Notes: generated by a model from the sequence alone, not told the origin. A stretch of 64,000 nucleotides of DNA from Winogradskyella ursingii (GCF_013403975.1 NZ_JABFDH010000004.1:310001-374000); one strand, 5' to 3'. Positions 1 through 9,178 are shown, counted from the stretch's first letter. Numbers and translations: made by a program.

Positions 1-2617
1 CTTCTTCATCAATAAATTTTTGCGGAGAATAAACAAAGCCAGTGCCCAAATTATTAACGTATGTATTGAATTGATTTTCAAAATCTGAGAATACAAATTT
101 ATTGTTATCAATTTTTAATAAGCTTAATATACTAAATGGAATTGTTGTTAAATCTGGAATCGTTCCATTTAAATTGTTATTCGATAACTGTAACCATTGT
201 AAACTGGTTAAATTAAGAATGCTACTAGGTATTACACCTTCAATATTATTGTCACTTAAGTCTATGAATGATAGATTGTTAGTATTTCCTAAGTTAGATG
301 GTAATGTGCCCGAAATATTATTTCCCCGTAACGTTAAGTTAAAAAGAAGGGATAAATTTTCAATAGATTCTGGAATTGTACCAGTTAAATTATTAAATGG
401 GAGATTGAGTTGTGTTACACGTCCAGCTCCTTCTGTAATTCCAAACCATGTTGATACTGGTTGATTGGGATCGAGCCAATTTGTATTATTGACCCAAAAA
501 TCACCACCTGTTGCGTTGTAAAAATCTACTAAGGCATCATAATTTGGATGACCAGTTGAACTACCGCACGCTGAGCTAAAGGAAGTGGAGCCAATATTCC
601 AAATTGTGTCAGAAGAGTTGTAAAGATGCTCATAAGCCTCTGTCGCATCATCAACTTCGATACAAGTTAAGTCTGGATTATTAATTGTTCTCAATACAGT
701 TAAATTGGAAAAATTCCCATTTTTAATATTTAAACTTTCTAAATTATTATCCGTAATACTAAGTTTCTTCAAATTCGAATTTGCTGATAAATCTAAATTA
801 ACCAGACTATTATTATCCATTATTAATTCTTCAAGTGCATCGGTATTATTAATATTTAAATTTGAAATTGAATTATTTAAGGTAGTGATTACTTTAAGTG
901 AGGTAGAATTTTCGACATTCAATGTTTCTAGATTAGCGTTCCACATAAAAACTCGGTCTAACTGAGTGCAATTCGAGGCATTTATTGTGTGTAAATTCTG
1001 ATTACCACCAGCTTTCAAATCAACAATTTTTGTGTTAGAAACATTTAAGACTTGCAAAAATTCATTTAAAAATAAAATAAAACTTAATTGAGTATTGCTC
1101 GATGCATCAATTTCGCTTAAAATATTACTGCGACAATCTAAATATTCAAGATTTGGTAGGACTGCTAAATTCAAATTAGTTAAACCTAGAGATGGACAAG
1201 TTAAAAATTTTAAAGAAGGAGTATTTGATATGATTAAATCGTTTCCAACATTGGAAAAACTTTCTTCAAAGTTGGAACCCAAAACTAATCGCTCTAAAAC
1301 TTGGCAATTTTGAATATCTATAGTGCTAAAATTTTGAGATTGTATTAGTAGTTCAGTTATAGCATTACAATTTTGAGCCTTAAAATTTAATAAATTAATG
1401 AAACGGATAGGGTTCCCATCCAAATTATTATGTTTTAAACGAGTCAATTGAGTATTTGATATATCTAAACTCTCCAAATATGGATCAGGATTAATATTAT
1501 TGTCATTTGTAGAAATACGCAAGTTCGACAATAATGGATTTAGAGAAAAATCAAGATTAGAAATTTGATTACCATCACATATAATATCTGTTAGTAACGG
1601 ATTATTACTTACGTTTAAAGAAGTTAGATTATTATTCTGAACGTTTAGATCTCTTAATAGAGCTAAATTTGTAAGGCCGATTGAGTCTAAATGATTGTTC
1701 GCGATAAGTAATTCTTCAATACTTAAAGAGCCATTAATTTCAAATGTATTTGTACCGAGAAAATTATTTCTTAAGTCTATTCTAGATAAAAAATTACAAT
1801 TATTTGCTTTAAAACTTTGCAATATTCCACTATTATGTAAAAATGAACCAATATTGGTATTGCTTATGTCTATGAATTCTAAAGTAGCATTATTTCCATT
1901 AAAATTAAAAAAAGAATAAATATTATTAGATGCATCTAAATTTTGTAATAAATTATTGCTACAATCTAAATATTGCAATGGAAACTCAGATAATTCTAAG
2001 ACCGAAATAAGATTATTAGCACAATTTAAATATTCTAAATTATAAGAATTAATTAAGATTGCTAGAGAATTGATCTGGTTATTGCTACAGTCTAAACGCT
2101 CTAAATTCCTAATATTCAGGTCAGTTATTAGGTTATTACTACATTCTAGTATCTTAAGATTATCATTATAAGTTAAATCTAGAATTGCATTATTGTTTAC
2201 GTATAGTTCTTCTAAGGAACTGTGAAATACAAGTAATGGGATTTCAGAAACTAAATTGTCATTCATTCTTAATATACGTAAATTCTGAAGGTCATCTACA
2301 AAAAATGTACTCCCAATTCGATTGTTATCAATATTTAAGATTTCAAGATTTATAAAAGCTTCTATTCCATCCATTGATGTTATTTTATCAGTATCCAAAG
2401 TTCCTATCGGATTAGAAAGATTTAGGCTAGAAACTTGAATTGCATCACTACATAAAATGTCCCCTGTCATGCCATTTGAGTCAATTCCAGAATTAACAAG
2501 TCGTTGTTCTAGTGATGAATTAATGTTAAATGTTTCATTAGGATCATTACAGATCTGTGAAATAAGAAAATTTGAATTTAGAAGTAATAAAGAAGTGAGA
2601 ATTAAAAGTCGTTTCAT
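1..2617 (-). CDS. Secreted leucine-rich repeat protein, 3' end beyond window
   Basis: An open frame runs without a stop from an ATG at 2617 to the left edge, so the C-terminus is missing; at least 872 residues are visible. It starts with a signal peptide (MKRLLILTSLLLLNSNFLIS). Residues ~20-690 are irregular LRRs of the type LxxLxxxxNxLxxLxxxxN, with many Cys-Ser-Asn or Asn-Asn turns. Residues ~690-870 are a second, plant-like LRR module that opens with DFYNATGGDFWVNNTNW and contains LTGTIPxSIxNL repeats. The second module matches the one in the neighbouring gene, and both continue into a YSPQ motif, so an Ig-like domain and a type IX sorting tail probably follow outside the window. Likely role: surface adhesion or ligand binding (inference from LRR families). 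Confidence 0.85.
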   Translation of the reverse strand, partial: MKRLLILTSLLLLNSNFLISQICNDPNETFNINSSLEQRLVNSGIDSNGMTGDILCSDAIQVSSLNLSNPIGTLDTDKITSMDGIEAFINLEILNIDNNRIGSTFFVDDLQNLRILRMNDNLVSEIPLLVFHSSLEELYVNNNAILDLTYNDNLKILECSNNLITDLNIRNLERLDCSNNQINSLAILINSYNLEYLNCANNLISVLELSEFPLQYLDCSNNLLQNLDASNNIYSFFNFNGNNATLEFIDISNTNIGSFLHNSGILQSFKANNCNFLSRIDLRNNFLGTNTFEINGSLSIEELLIANNHLDSIGLTNLALLRDLNVQNNNLTSLNVSNNPLLTDIICDGNQISNLDFSLNPLLSNLRISTNDNNINPDPYLESLDISNTQLTRLKHNNLDGNPIRFINLLNFKAQNCNAITELLIQSQNFSTIDIQNCQVLERLVLGSNFEESFSNVGNDLIISNTPSLKFLTCPSLGLTNLNLAVLPNLEYLDCRSNILSEIDASSNTQLSFILFLNEFLQVLNVSNTKIVDLKAGGNQNLHTINASNCTQLDRVFMWNANLETLNVENSTSLKVITTLNNSISNLNINNTDALEELIMDNNSLVNLDLSANSNLKKLSITDNNLESLNIKNGNFSNLTVLRTINNPDLTCIEVDDATEAYEHLYNSSDTIWNIGSTSFSSACGSSTGHPNYDALVDFYNATGGDFWVNNTNWLDPNQPVSTWFGITEGAGRVTQLNLPFNNLTGTIPESIENLSLLFNLTLRGNNISGTLPSNLGNTNNLSFIDLSDNNIEGVIPSSILNLTSLQWLQLSNNNLNGTIPDLTTIPFSILSLLKIDNNKFVFSDFENQFNTYVNNLGTGFVYSPQKFIDEE

Positions 2618-2626
2618 CACAAATGG

Positions 2627-2654
2627 TTTAAATTAATAGCACTGTAAACCTACA
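2627..2654 (-). promoter_or_regulatory. Duplicated upstream block of the LRR genes, copy 1
   Basis: This 28-nt block matches 4773-4800 at 27 of 28 positions. Both copies begin exactly 10 nt upstream of their gene's ATG. Read on the minus strand it runs from TGTAGGTTTAC to TATTAATTTAAA, so it probably carries the promoter. It lies between the palindrome and the start codon in both copies, with identical spacing. Confidence 0.55.
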
Positions 2655-2675
2655 GATTGATTAAGCATAAAAAAA

Positions 2676-2691
2676 TCCCCAGTAATGGGGA
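2676..2691. promoter_or_regulatory. Palindrome, NarL-like 7-2-7 site or terminator
   Basis: TCCCCAGTAATGGGGA forms two heptamers (TCCCCAG and TCCCCAT) around a central TA, 59 bp upstream of the LRR gene start at 2617. The same layout occurs 59 bp upstream of the paralogue at 4763 and 64 bp upstream of the kinase operon at 8694. The flanking A and T runs (2669-2695) make a 10-bp stem with a T-tract on the minus strand, so it may also, or instead, terminate the gene that ends at 2754. Confidence 0.5.
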
Positions 2692-2753
2692 TTTTGAATA
2701 CCTGAACAAGGTTAATTTAGATTAATAGCAGGTCAGCCTAAATTTTTCCGATA

Positions 2754-4763
2754 TTATTCCTTAATGAATCGTTTTGAGTTTACGATGTTATTTTGTTCTA
2801 ATTTTAGAATATAAATTCCGCTTTGTAATCCTTCAATATTTAGAGCGGTCAAATTATTGTTAAGTTGCCGTGATTGAATCAATCGTCCTTTAATATCATA
2901 AATATTAATCTCAGCGTTCTCAAAGTTTTTTACATTAATATTAAGCCAGTTTTTTGCTGGGTTGGGATACATTGAAAACTCTGTTTGATTTTCATCTTCT
3001 AGACTTAAACTAGCATCAACCGAAACCGTTATCGGTGCTCGTACAATAATTAAATCAGGGAGCGTGCTATTGGTTATTTCGCAATGATATTCTCCACTAT
3101 CGCTTTCTTGTGCATTGGTGATTGTGTAATTCGATCCATTGGCATTAGTGATTTCTACATTGTCCTTAAACCATTGGTACTCATTATTCATTACTGTGTA
3201 ATTTGCGTTCCTATTGATATTGGTGTCATTGACGTTAAGCGTTATTGTTGCTCCTATACCGGATTCAACAGTTTCGGTTTCATCAGGTGTGTTTTGAGGT
3301 GAATATTGTAAAAATGCAAAATTACCTGCGCTAAAATAAGGCTCAATATCACTGAAATCGAATAGGTTATTAGTTATAAAAACATTTGCAATTGGAGTAT
3401 TAAAGGGAATTGTGCCCTCAAATCTATTCGAAGCTATATTAAGTTGAGTTAAATTTTGTAATGCGTTTAAACTTGAAGGCAGAAGACCCTCGAAATTGTT
3501 GAGGGAAATATCCAGCCAGGTCAAATTAATAAGGTTGCCAATCTCTGAGGGTAAATTTCCCGACATTAGATTATTGCCAATTGAAAATATTTCCAAACTT
3601 GATAGATTGAAAATTTCAGTAGGAATACTACCTACGATGGTATTATTATTAATTCTAAACTCCTTTAATTGATTAAGATTGCCAAAAGTCGTCGGTAAAG
3701 ATCCGCTGAGTAAGTTATTGGGGAAATTGATGTTTTTAAGCTCAGTAAGATTACCAATTTCTACCGGAATATTTCCAGATAAATTGTTGTTAAATAAATT
3801 TAGACCATCAACTCTGTTGTTTTCATTACTCACTACTACACCGTGCCAAGAAGATAAGGGCTTCGTAAAATCAAACCAATTGGTATTATTATTCCAGTTA
3901 TCACCATTTGTATTATTGTAAAAAACAGTTAACGCATTAAGGTCTGGACTATCACTAGGGTCGATAAATTCAGTTTCTATCCTCGAAACCTTTTGGTCAG
4001 TCTGTTGTGCAGCTAAAATAAAATCATTTTCAATTATTAAATCCCATATAAGAGAAACTCCAGAAAGAATTGTTTCAGGCATTGCATTGCTATCTAATAA
4101 ATCTAATTTAGTGAGGTAATCGCTGCTATAATACAAAACATTGTCTTGTACTTCGACTTCTAAAACTCCGTTTGCTGTAACAATGTCTTCAATAAAAAGA
4201 TCGCTTTGTGTCACATCTATTCTAGATACTAAATTGGATTCACCTCTTGCCATATAAAGAAAATCGTTATGTATAGTAATATCGCTTAAAAAAGATCCCA
4301 GTCCGGATACGACTGGCTCAACTGTTGGATTTGGCGCTGTATAATCAAATTTTACAATACTCCCTTCAGATCTTAAACTAACATAAATAAAATTGTCCTT
4401 TAAATCTATTCCGTAGGGTTGGTTGAGCCCAGATACTACTATTTCGTATTGTGGATTGGAGGCCGTGGTATTAACTTTAGCAACTCCACCAATTGACAAG
4501 GAAGTGAAATAGAGCTCCTCACCAATAAGAATCATCTTTGATGGAAATGGAACATCATTTAAAAAGTCTTCTACAACCAGATTGGGTTGTGTAAGGTCAA
4601 CTTGATATATCTTGGAATCACTGACACTGGCAATGAATAAAGTAGTTTCATTTTGCACAATACCAACGGTATTTCCTACGCCTGTAACATAATCCGTGAT
4701 TTGAGCACTTAAGTTTGTAAATGAGATCAAACAAATAGATAGGAATAGTAATAACTGTTTCAT
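2754..4763 (-). CDS. Secreted propeller / LRR / Ig-like protein with T9SS sorting tail
   Basis: This 669-residue protein has a signal peptide (residues 1-20, ending LSAQ). Residues ~22-268 are repeated beta segments of the form DNFIYVSLRSEGSIVKFD, as in NHL/YVTN-type propellers. Residues ~273-470 are plant-type LRRs (FYNNTNGDNWNNNTNW, then NLSGNIPxEIGNL repeats). An Ig-like domain (~490-580, with YQWFKDN and SGEYHCEI) follows. Residues ~595-669 are a Por secretion tail: MYPNPAKNWLNI, then IYDIKGRL and SGIYILKL. It should be exported by the type IX system and either anchored or released. It is a paralogue of the gene on its 3' side, including the upstream DNA, which points to a tandem duplication. 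Ligand unknown. Confidence 0.9.
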   Translation of the reverse strand: MKQLLLFLSICLISFTNLSAQITDYVTGVGNTVGIVQNETTLFIASVSDSKIYQVDLTQPNLVVEDFLNDVPFPSKMILIGEELYFTSLSIGGVAKVNTTASNPQYEIVVSGLNQPYGIDLKDNFIYVSLRSEGSIVKFDYTAPNPTVEPVVSGLGSFLSDITIHNDFLYMARGESNLVSRIDVTQSDLFIEDIVTANGVLEVEVQDNVLYYSSDYLTKLDLLDSNAMPETILSGVSLIWDLIIENDFILAAQQTDQKVSRIETEFIDPSDSPDLNALTVFYNNTNGDNWNNNTNWFDFTKPLSSWHGVVVSNENNRVDGLNLFNNNLSGNIPVEIGNLTELKNINFPNNLLSGSLPTTFGNLNQLKEFRINNNTIVGSIPTEIFNLSSLEIFSIGNNLMSGNLPSEIGNLINLTWLDISLNNFEGLLPSSLNALQNLTQLNIASNRFEGTIPFNTPIANVFITNNLFDFSDIEPYFSAGNFAFLQYSPQNTPDETETVESGIGATITLNVNDTNINRNANYTVMNNEYQWFKDNVEITNANGSNYTITNAQESDSGEYHCEITNSTLPDLIIVRAPITVSVDASLSLEDENQTEFSMYPNPAKNWLNINVKNFENAEINIYDIKGRLIQSRQLNNNLTALNIEGLQSGIYILKLEQNNIVNSKRFIKE

Positions 4764-4772
4764 AATTATAGT

Positions 4773-4800
4773 TTTAAATTAATAGCACAGTAAACCTACA
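4773..4800 (-). promoter_or_regulatory. Duplicated upstream block of the LRR genes, copy 2
   Basis: Near-identical partner (27/28) of 2627-2654, again starting 10 nt upstream of the ATG (4763). Conservation of a non-coding block that is followed at fixed distance by a palindrome suggests a kept promoter and operator rather than leftover duplicated sequence. Confidence 0.55.
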
Positions 4801-4821
4801 AAACCAAAAAATGCTATAAAA

Positions 4822-4837
4822 TCCCCATTATTGGGTA
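4822..4837. promoter_or_regulatory. Palindrome, NarL-like 7-2-7 site, copy 2
   Basis: TCCCCATTATTGGGTA reads as TCCCCAT-TA-TTGGGTA; on the opposite strand the second heptamer is TACCCAA, identical to one heptamer of the site at 8758. It lies 59 bp upstream of the LRR gene start at 4763 and 28 bp after the stop of the lipoprotein gene. A terminator role for that lipoprotein gene is possible, because a TTTTAT tract follows on the minus strand. Confidence 0.5.
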
Positions 4838-4864
4838 TTTTAAGAATGTATCATCAATTAGTTT

Positions 4865-5692
4865 TTAATCTTTTATCGCATCAGAAATAGCTTTGAACAG
4901 ATTAGCTAGATCGTCTTTATTATCAGTTAATATTTTTTCTAAATTTTCTAAGGAAACTTTTTTTGGGTTTATTTCTGTGATTTTTACTTCAAAATCTATA
5001 ATGCCTTCTGTAGAAAAAGTATCTGAAAAATAAGTTTTATAATCATCTCTTTTAAACCATTTATAATCACCAACCTTGTGTGTTATTATCATTGGTTTTG
5101 CAATTAGTTCCTTTTTTGCATTTGTGCTATCGATTGTAGTTGCCTTTATCTCAATAAGCATATTCACGATAGGATAATCCTTGGTTAATTTAGCTTTAGA
5201 GTAGTTAATTTCTAAATCTTCAATAGTAAAAGCAAGAAATTTTGATTGTACTAAATGTGGTTTTAAAATTATGCAAGTTGCTGGTATGTTTTCAAAATCT
5301 TTACCTTCTTTCACAAAAGATTTAGTTAAGGTTATTTGCGGTAGATAAAAGTGTTTTTCTCTACTCTCGATATTCTCTTTCAATGAATTTCTCGCTTTAT
5401 ATGTTGCTGTATATCTTTGTTTTTCGGTTTCAATAAATTGAGTAACATATTTTGGGATGTTACCAACTAAACTTACTAATGCTGTGCTCAGACTATTGGC
5501 TATTATAAGTTCTTGAGAAGAATTAATCTCTAATTTTTGGAACGGTACGGCCACCATGTCAATTTCTAATTTGGTATAATCTGATACGCTCTTTATTTTC
5601 TCGACATCTTTATTGTTGTTGTACGTATAATATTTTGTTGATTTACAATTGAACAATAAGAGGAATCCAAAGACTATTATTATTTTATTCAT
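4865..5692 (-). CDS. Predicted lipoprotein of unknown function
   Basis: The 275-residue reading starts at the ATG at 5692 (MNKIIIVFGFLLLFNCKS), which places a lipobox Cys at residue 16. An upstream in-frame start at 5740 would overlap the regulator gene and bury the signal peptide, so I reject it. The body is a soluble mixed alpha/beta sequence with no family I recognise; residues ~90-125 are charged and helical (ETEKQRYTATYKARNSLKEN). It begins 19 bp after the response regulator stop on the same strand, so it may be the last gene of the sensor operon. The link to that pathway is by position only. Confidence 0.7.
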   Translation of the reverse strand: MNKIIIVFGFLLLFNCKSTKYYTYNNNKDVEKIKSVSDYTKLEIDMVAVPFQKLEINSSQELIIANSLSTALVSLVGNIPKYVTQFIETEKQRYTATYKARNSLKENIESREKHFYLPQITLTKSFVKEGKDFENIPATCIILKPHLVQSKFLAFTIEDLEINYSKAKLTKDYPIVNMLIEIKATTIDSTNAKKELIAKPMIITHKVGDYKWFKRDDYKTYFSDTFSTEGIIDFEVKITEINPKKVSLENLEKILTDNKDDLANLFKAISDAIKD

Positions 5693-5711
5693 GTTGTCTA
5701 TAGTTAAACTT

Positions 5712-6332
5712 TTAAAATTTATATTTTTTCTCCAAAGCATACCGCATCAGCTCTCCCTTGCCTTGTAGCTCAAGAATACGGATCATATTTTTTCGGTGTG
5801 TATCTACAGTATGGATCCCAATAAAGAGTTCGTCCGCAATTTCACGAGAGGTTTTTCCTTGCGCTATTAGACTAAGGATTTCATTTTGACGTTTGGTGAG
5901 TAAGCCCTTTTTCCTTTTATAACCGTTAGAATCATCATCAACTTGTATATTGGCATCGTAAAACATTTCTCCTTGATGTACAACTCTTATGGCTTTTAAC
6001 ACTTCTTCTAATGGCGAATTTTTTAGTAAATAGCCAGATGCACCAGCATCGAGCATTTGCTTAATTGCTTCAGTTTGGTCAAACATGGTAAAAGCCAAGA
6101 CTTTGGTGTGTTTAAATTCTTGTTTGATATTCTGAGTGGCAGTTATGCCGTCCATTTTGGGCATTCTTATATCAGTGATGACAACATTGGGCTGTTTAAG
6201 TCGCACTAAATCCAATAGCTTTTCTCCATCATTGGCAGTACCTACGATTTCGATATCTTCTTCGTATTCTAGTAACAGTTTAATGCCGTCTATAAGAGAT
6301 TGATGGTCTTCTGCTATGGCTAATCGTATCAT
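5712..6332 (-). CDS. NarL/LuxR-family response regulator
   Basis: This 206-residue protein has an N-terminal receiver with acidic residues E8/D9, phospho-acceptor D54 (VVITDIRMP) and the conserved lysine in SGYLLKN. A C-terminal LuxR-type helix-turn-helix follows (LLTKRQNEILSLIAQGKTS, then GIHTVDTHRKNM). Its start overlaps the kinase stop by 4 bp (ATGA), so the two are translationally coupled and form a cognate pair. NarL-type proteins bind heptamers arranged as inverted repeats. Such palindromes lie upstream of this operon and of two LRR genes, which suggests the targets, though binding has not been shown. Confidence 0.95.
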   Translation of the reverse strand: MIRLAIAEDHQSLIDGIKLLLEYEEDIEIVGTANDGEKLLDLVRLKQPNVVITDIRMPKMDGITATQNIKQEFKHTKVLAFTMFDQTEAIKQMLDAGASGYLLKNSPLEEVLKAIRVVHQGEMFYDANIQVDDDSNGYKRKKGLLTKRQNEILSLIAQGKTSREIADELFIGIHTVDTHRKNMIRILELQGKGELMRYALEKKYKF

Positions 6333-8164
6333 AATGGCACATCAATTATTATAGTGGTTCCTTTGTTTTTTTCGGACTCAATGGTCATTGTTCCCTCCAA
6401 ATGCTCTACACGTTTATCTATACTACTAATACCCATTCCTTTATTTTTTTTGGTAATTTGACTGGCATCAAAGCCTTTTCCATTGTCTTCTACCATGATA
6501 TTTATGCTATGCTCATGATTAGTTAGATGAATGGTTGCTTCAGTTGCATTAGCATGTTTTATAATATTGGTAATTAGTTCTTGGGTAATTCTAAATAAAG
6601 TGAGCTCCAGGCTATTTTCGAGACGGTTATCGAGTCCATGGTCAATGACTTCAATTTGTATTTTATTGGAAGTTGAGACTTTGTCTGCCATTTGCTGTAC
6701 TGCCCTCAAAAGACCTTGTTTAGCAATAACTCCTGAGTTTTTGGCATGTGCGACTGTCCTAACTTTTTGATAAGCCTCCTCGATAAGCCTATTTGTTTTG
6801 TCAAACAGATCAGGTGAGTTATGGTCCTTAAGTGCGTTAAAATGTAGTTTTACCGTAGCCATGAGTCCACCAAGATCGTCATGAAGGTCGTTGGCAATAC
6901 GCTGCCGTTCCTTTTCTTGTCCTTCTATCATGGCATCAATAGCGGTAAGTTCTTGCTCTTTTAGAGCATTAGCCAGTTTTTGGGATTCAAGTACTTTTTC
7001 TTGCTCTGCTAATTTTTGTTTTCTTTTGGTGTTTTTGTATATCAATAAAGCAAAAATACTGCCAACAGCTAAGCTCCCTCCGAGTCCTAACGCGATGTTT
7101 TGTATTTTTTTTCTACTCGCTTCAGTTGCTTTATTTTGCGATTTTAATTCTTTGTTTTCATATTTGGCAATACCTTTAGCCAATTCTCTGCGATTGATAC
7201 TATCGGTAAGTTCTGTGTATTTAATCGAATTTAAATAAGCATTTTTGAAATTTCCCCTTTTGGCATAGATATCGGCTAAATTTTGTCTAACAATTGATTT
7301 TCTGCTGGCTACATTTTCTGCAATGGGAATAGAATCTGCTTTCAACGTGTAATATAAGGCCAATCCCAAATCGTTTTTATAGTTATATGCTGTACTAATA
7401 TTAAGGTAACAATTAAAGTAATTATTGGTGTTTTGTAATGTTTTGTTTTGGTCTAGGATATCGAGCATTTTTTTATAGTAGACTAGGCCCGAATCAGGTT
7501 GTTTTAAATCTTCAGTGAACATCACACCAACGCTTGAAAGTGTTTTAAGATAAAATGAGCTATCTAGCTTTGTGAAATTTTGGTTTAAAACATTCTTAAA
7601 ATGTTTAATGGCCATAGTATCATTTTCTCTATGGAGATAAAAGTTGCCACGTAAATAAGGAGATATAATTTTAAATTTAGAATTATTATAAAGTTGGGTT
7701 GTTCTCTCGAGCTCGTCTAGATAATCTAATCTATATGGTCTGTCATCTTCATAATTATAGGATTGTGCAAGTGCAGATAAAGCATAAAGAACAGTTGATT
7801 CATCATTAAGTTTTCTTGCTTTATTTAATGCTTCAATATGATATTGGAAGCTTAAATCGTCGTTTTGGGTAATTCTTTTTTGATAGGCTTTAAAGTATAA
7901 AAATTTGGCAGCAAGGTATTCTGGTAAATTTTTCTTAGCTTCAATAGAGTTAATATACCATAGCATTGAATCTGTATGACGTTTTTTACTATGATAAACC
8001 AATTTGTAATAATCTTTTAAAACAGGATTTTGGGCGGATTTAATTCTTTCTAATATGTTTTCAACAGGACTAGTCCTATCAAAATAATAATAAGTAGAGT
8101 CATTCTGGCCAAAGCAGAATAACTCTACAGAAATAATGATTAATAATGTTAATGTATTTTTCAA
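6329..8164 (-). CDS. TPR-sensor histidine kinase (HisKA_3 / NarX-like)
   Basis: This 611-residue protein has a signal peptide (1-19), then ~330 residues of TPR-like helical repeats that should lie in the periplasm. A single membrane span is at ~355-377 (NIALGLGGSLAVGSIFALLI), followed by a coiled coil (~378-418). The dimerisation domain carries the phospho-acceptor H428 in ERQRIANDLHDDLGG. The C-terminal HATPase has N-box TQELITNIIKHANA and G-box DNGKGFD and GMGISSI. It overlaps the upstream lipoprotein gene and the downstream regulator gene by 4 bp each. This TPR/HisKA_3 architecture is common in Bacteroidota; the signal sensed is unknown, and the lipoprotein may be its accessory. Confidence 0.95.
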   Translation of the reverse strand: MKNTLTLLIIISVELFCFGQNDSTYYYFDRTSPVENILERIKSAQNPVLKDYYKLVYHSKKRHTDSMLWYINSIEAKKNLPEYLAAKFLYFKAYQKRITQNDDLSFQYHIEALNKARKLNDESTVLYALSALAQSYNYEDDRPYRLDYLDELERTTQLYNNSKFKIISPYLRGNFYLHRENDTMAIKHFKNVLNQNFTKLDSSFYLKTLSSVGVMFTEDLKQPDSGLVYYKKMLDILDQNKTLQNTNNYFNCYLNISTAYNYKNDLGLALYYTLKADSIPIAENVASRKSIVRQNLADIYAKRGNFKNAYLNSIKYTELTDSINRRELAKGIAKYENKELKSQNKATEASRKKIQNIALGLGGSLAVGSIFALLIYKNTKRKQKLAEQEKVLESQKLANALKEQELTAIDAMIEGQEKERQRIANDLHDDLGGLMATVKLHFNALKDHNSPDLFDKTNRLIEEAYQKVRTVAHAKNSGVIAKQGLLRAVQQMADKVSTSNKIQIEVIDHGLDNRLENSLELTLFRITQELITNIIKHANATEATIHLTNHEHSINIMVEDNGKGFDASQITKKNKGMGISSIDKRVEHLEGTMTIESEKNKGTTIIIDVPL

Positions 8165-8694
8165 TCCTCTCTGAATGGTTGTCCTTGAACTTCAGATTTT
8201 TTCTTTTTTTCCTGAAACATTAAATTATTGTTACAAGTACTTCCATCAAAATTTTTATAAACGACACTTACCCAGATAATGTGACCTGTTTTTCGAGGAA
8301 GGTTGAGTGCTATTTTATTGTCTTGAAATAAATTATCACTTCCATATTTTACTTTTCCGTAACCGTTACAATTATAGTATAGGGTGTCTCCTTTTTGTTC
8401 TAAAAAACTAAGATTAGATCCCTTTGGGATTGGAATAGAAAATTGGGCAATTCCTGTTTTTGTATTATAATCAGTTTCAGGTAGAACAGCTTCTGTTGTT
8501 TCACAAAAATTGAACTTCGAAGGCATTCTTTCTTCAAAATTAAAAGGTTCGTCCAAAAAGGATGTCAATTCTTCTAACTGCTGTTCACAAGAAGGGTCCG
8601 ACTCTTTTGCATTAGTCTTTTCAGAATCACCACAGCCATTTTGGAGTAGTAAAAAAATTAGAACAGCACTGATTTGTAATAGTTTAGTTTTCAT
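8161..8694 (-). CDS. Predicted lipoprotein, first gene of the sensor operon
   Basis: A 177-residue protein with a lipoprotein signal (SAVLIFLLLQNGCGDSEK, lipid Cys at residue 21). The mature part has two Cys-containing stretches (DPSCEQQLEEL and KFNFCETTEAVLP) and a beta-rich C-terminal half. I recognise no family. Its stop overlaps the kinase start by 4 bp, so it is co-translated with the kinase and regulator. A function as periplasmic ligand-binding partner of the kinase is plausible but rests on context. Confidence 0.8.
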   Translation of the reverse strand: MKTKLLQISAVLIFLLLQNGCGDSEKTNAKESDPSCEQQLEELTSFLDEPFNFEERMPSKFNFCETTEAVLPETDYNTKTGIAQFSIPIPKGSNLSFLEQKGDTLYYNCNGYGKVKYGSDNLFQDNKIALNLPRKTGHIIWVSVVYKNFDGSTCNNNLMFQEKKKKSEVQGQPFRED

Positions 8695-8757
8695 GTTTTA
8701 GAAATGTTTAGTTAGTTATAGAGGTACAAATATGTGGTATACGTTCACACAGGAACA

Positions 8758-8773
8758 TACCCAATAGTGGGTA
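8758..8773. promoter_or_regulatory. NarL-like 7-2-7 palindrome upstream of the kinase/regulator operon
   Basis: TACCCAATAGTGGGTA reads as TACCCAA-TA-GTGGGTA. Both heptamers (TACCCAA and, on the other strand, TACCCAC) match the E. coli NarL heptamer consensus TACYYMT except at the last base. It lies 64 bp upstream of the first gene of an operon that encodes a NarL-family regulator. No T-tract follows on either strand, so it does not look like a terminator. Confidence 0.6.
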
Positions 8774-8849
8774 TAATTATGTAATTAAGTTAGAATATTT
8801 AAATTTAATTATGAGGAAATTTCGGACGAAATACCTAAAAATCAGATAA

Positions 8850-9035
8850 CTACATGAATATGAATTTAACAGCAGCAATCATAGCTATAAATCCAATAAA
8901 GGCAATGAGTACCCATACAGTACCTTTATAGTACCTCTTGTGAAGCTTTAGGTCTTTCTTGTATTGGAAGCCAATGATAATAGCAAAAGCGATAAAAAAT
9001 AATAAACCAAAAATCAATTGACCGTTACTGAACAT
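8850..9035 (-). CDS. Small two-span membrane protein
   Basis: A 61-residue protein starting at the ATG at 9035 (MFSNGQLIFGLLFFIAFAII). The longer frame would need a TTG at 9053. There are two membrane segments, ~6-23 and ~42-60, joined by a basic loop (YKKDLKLHKRYYKGT). I recognise it only as a conserved-looking small membrane protein of flavobacteria and can give no function. It stands alone, between the sensor operon and a divergent MazG-like gene. Confidence 0.7.
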   Translation of the reverse strand: MFSNGQLIFGLLFFIAFAIIIGFQYKKDLKLHKRYYKGTVWVLIAFIGFIAMIAAVKFIFM

Positions 9036-9178
9036 ATCTTTATTTTTATACAAAAATAATTAAACCTTAGTTATTGTTTTAATCAATTGCAACGAATTAT
9101 AAGCTGAATAGCTCAATCTTAACAGGTTGATTATTTTATTTACGAAAAAACAAGGTTTTAAGTTTTAAATAAAAAGAT

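Noticed and set aside
2669..2695. Palindromes at 2676 and 4822 as nothing but terminators
   Set aside because: Terminator function remains possible, but the equal distance to the downstream starts and the third copy at 8758 without a T-tract favour an operator role.
5693..5740. Longer start for the lipoprotein gene at 4865 (ATG at 5740)
   Set aside because: It would overlap the response regulator gene and put 16 residues in front of an evident lipoprotein signal.
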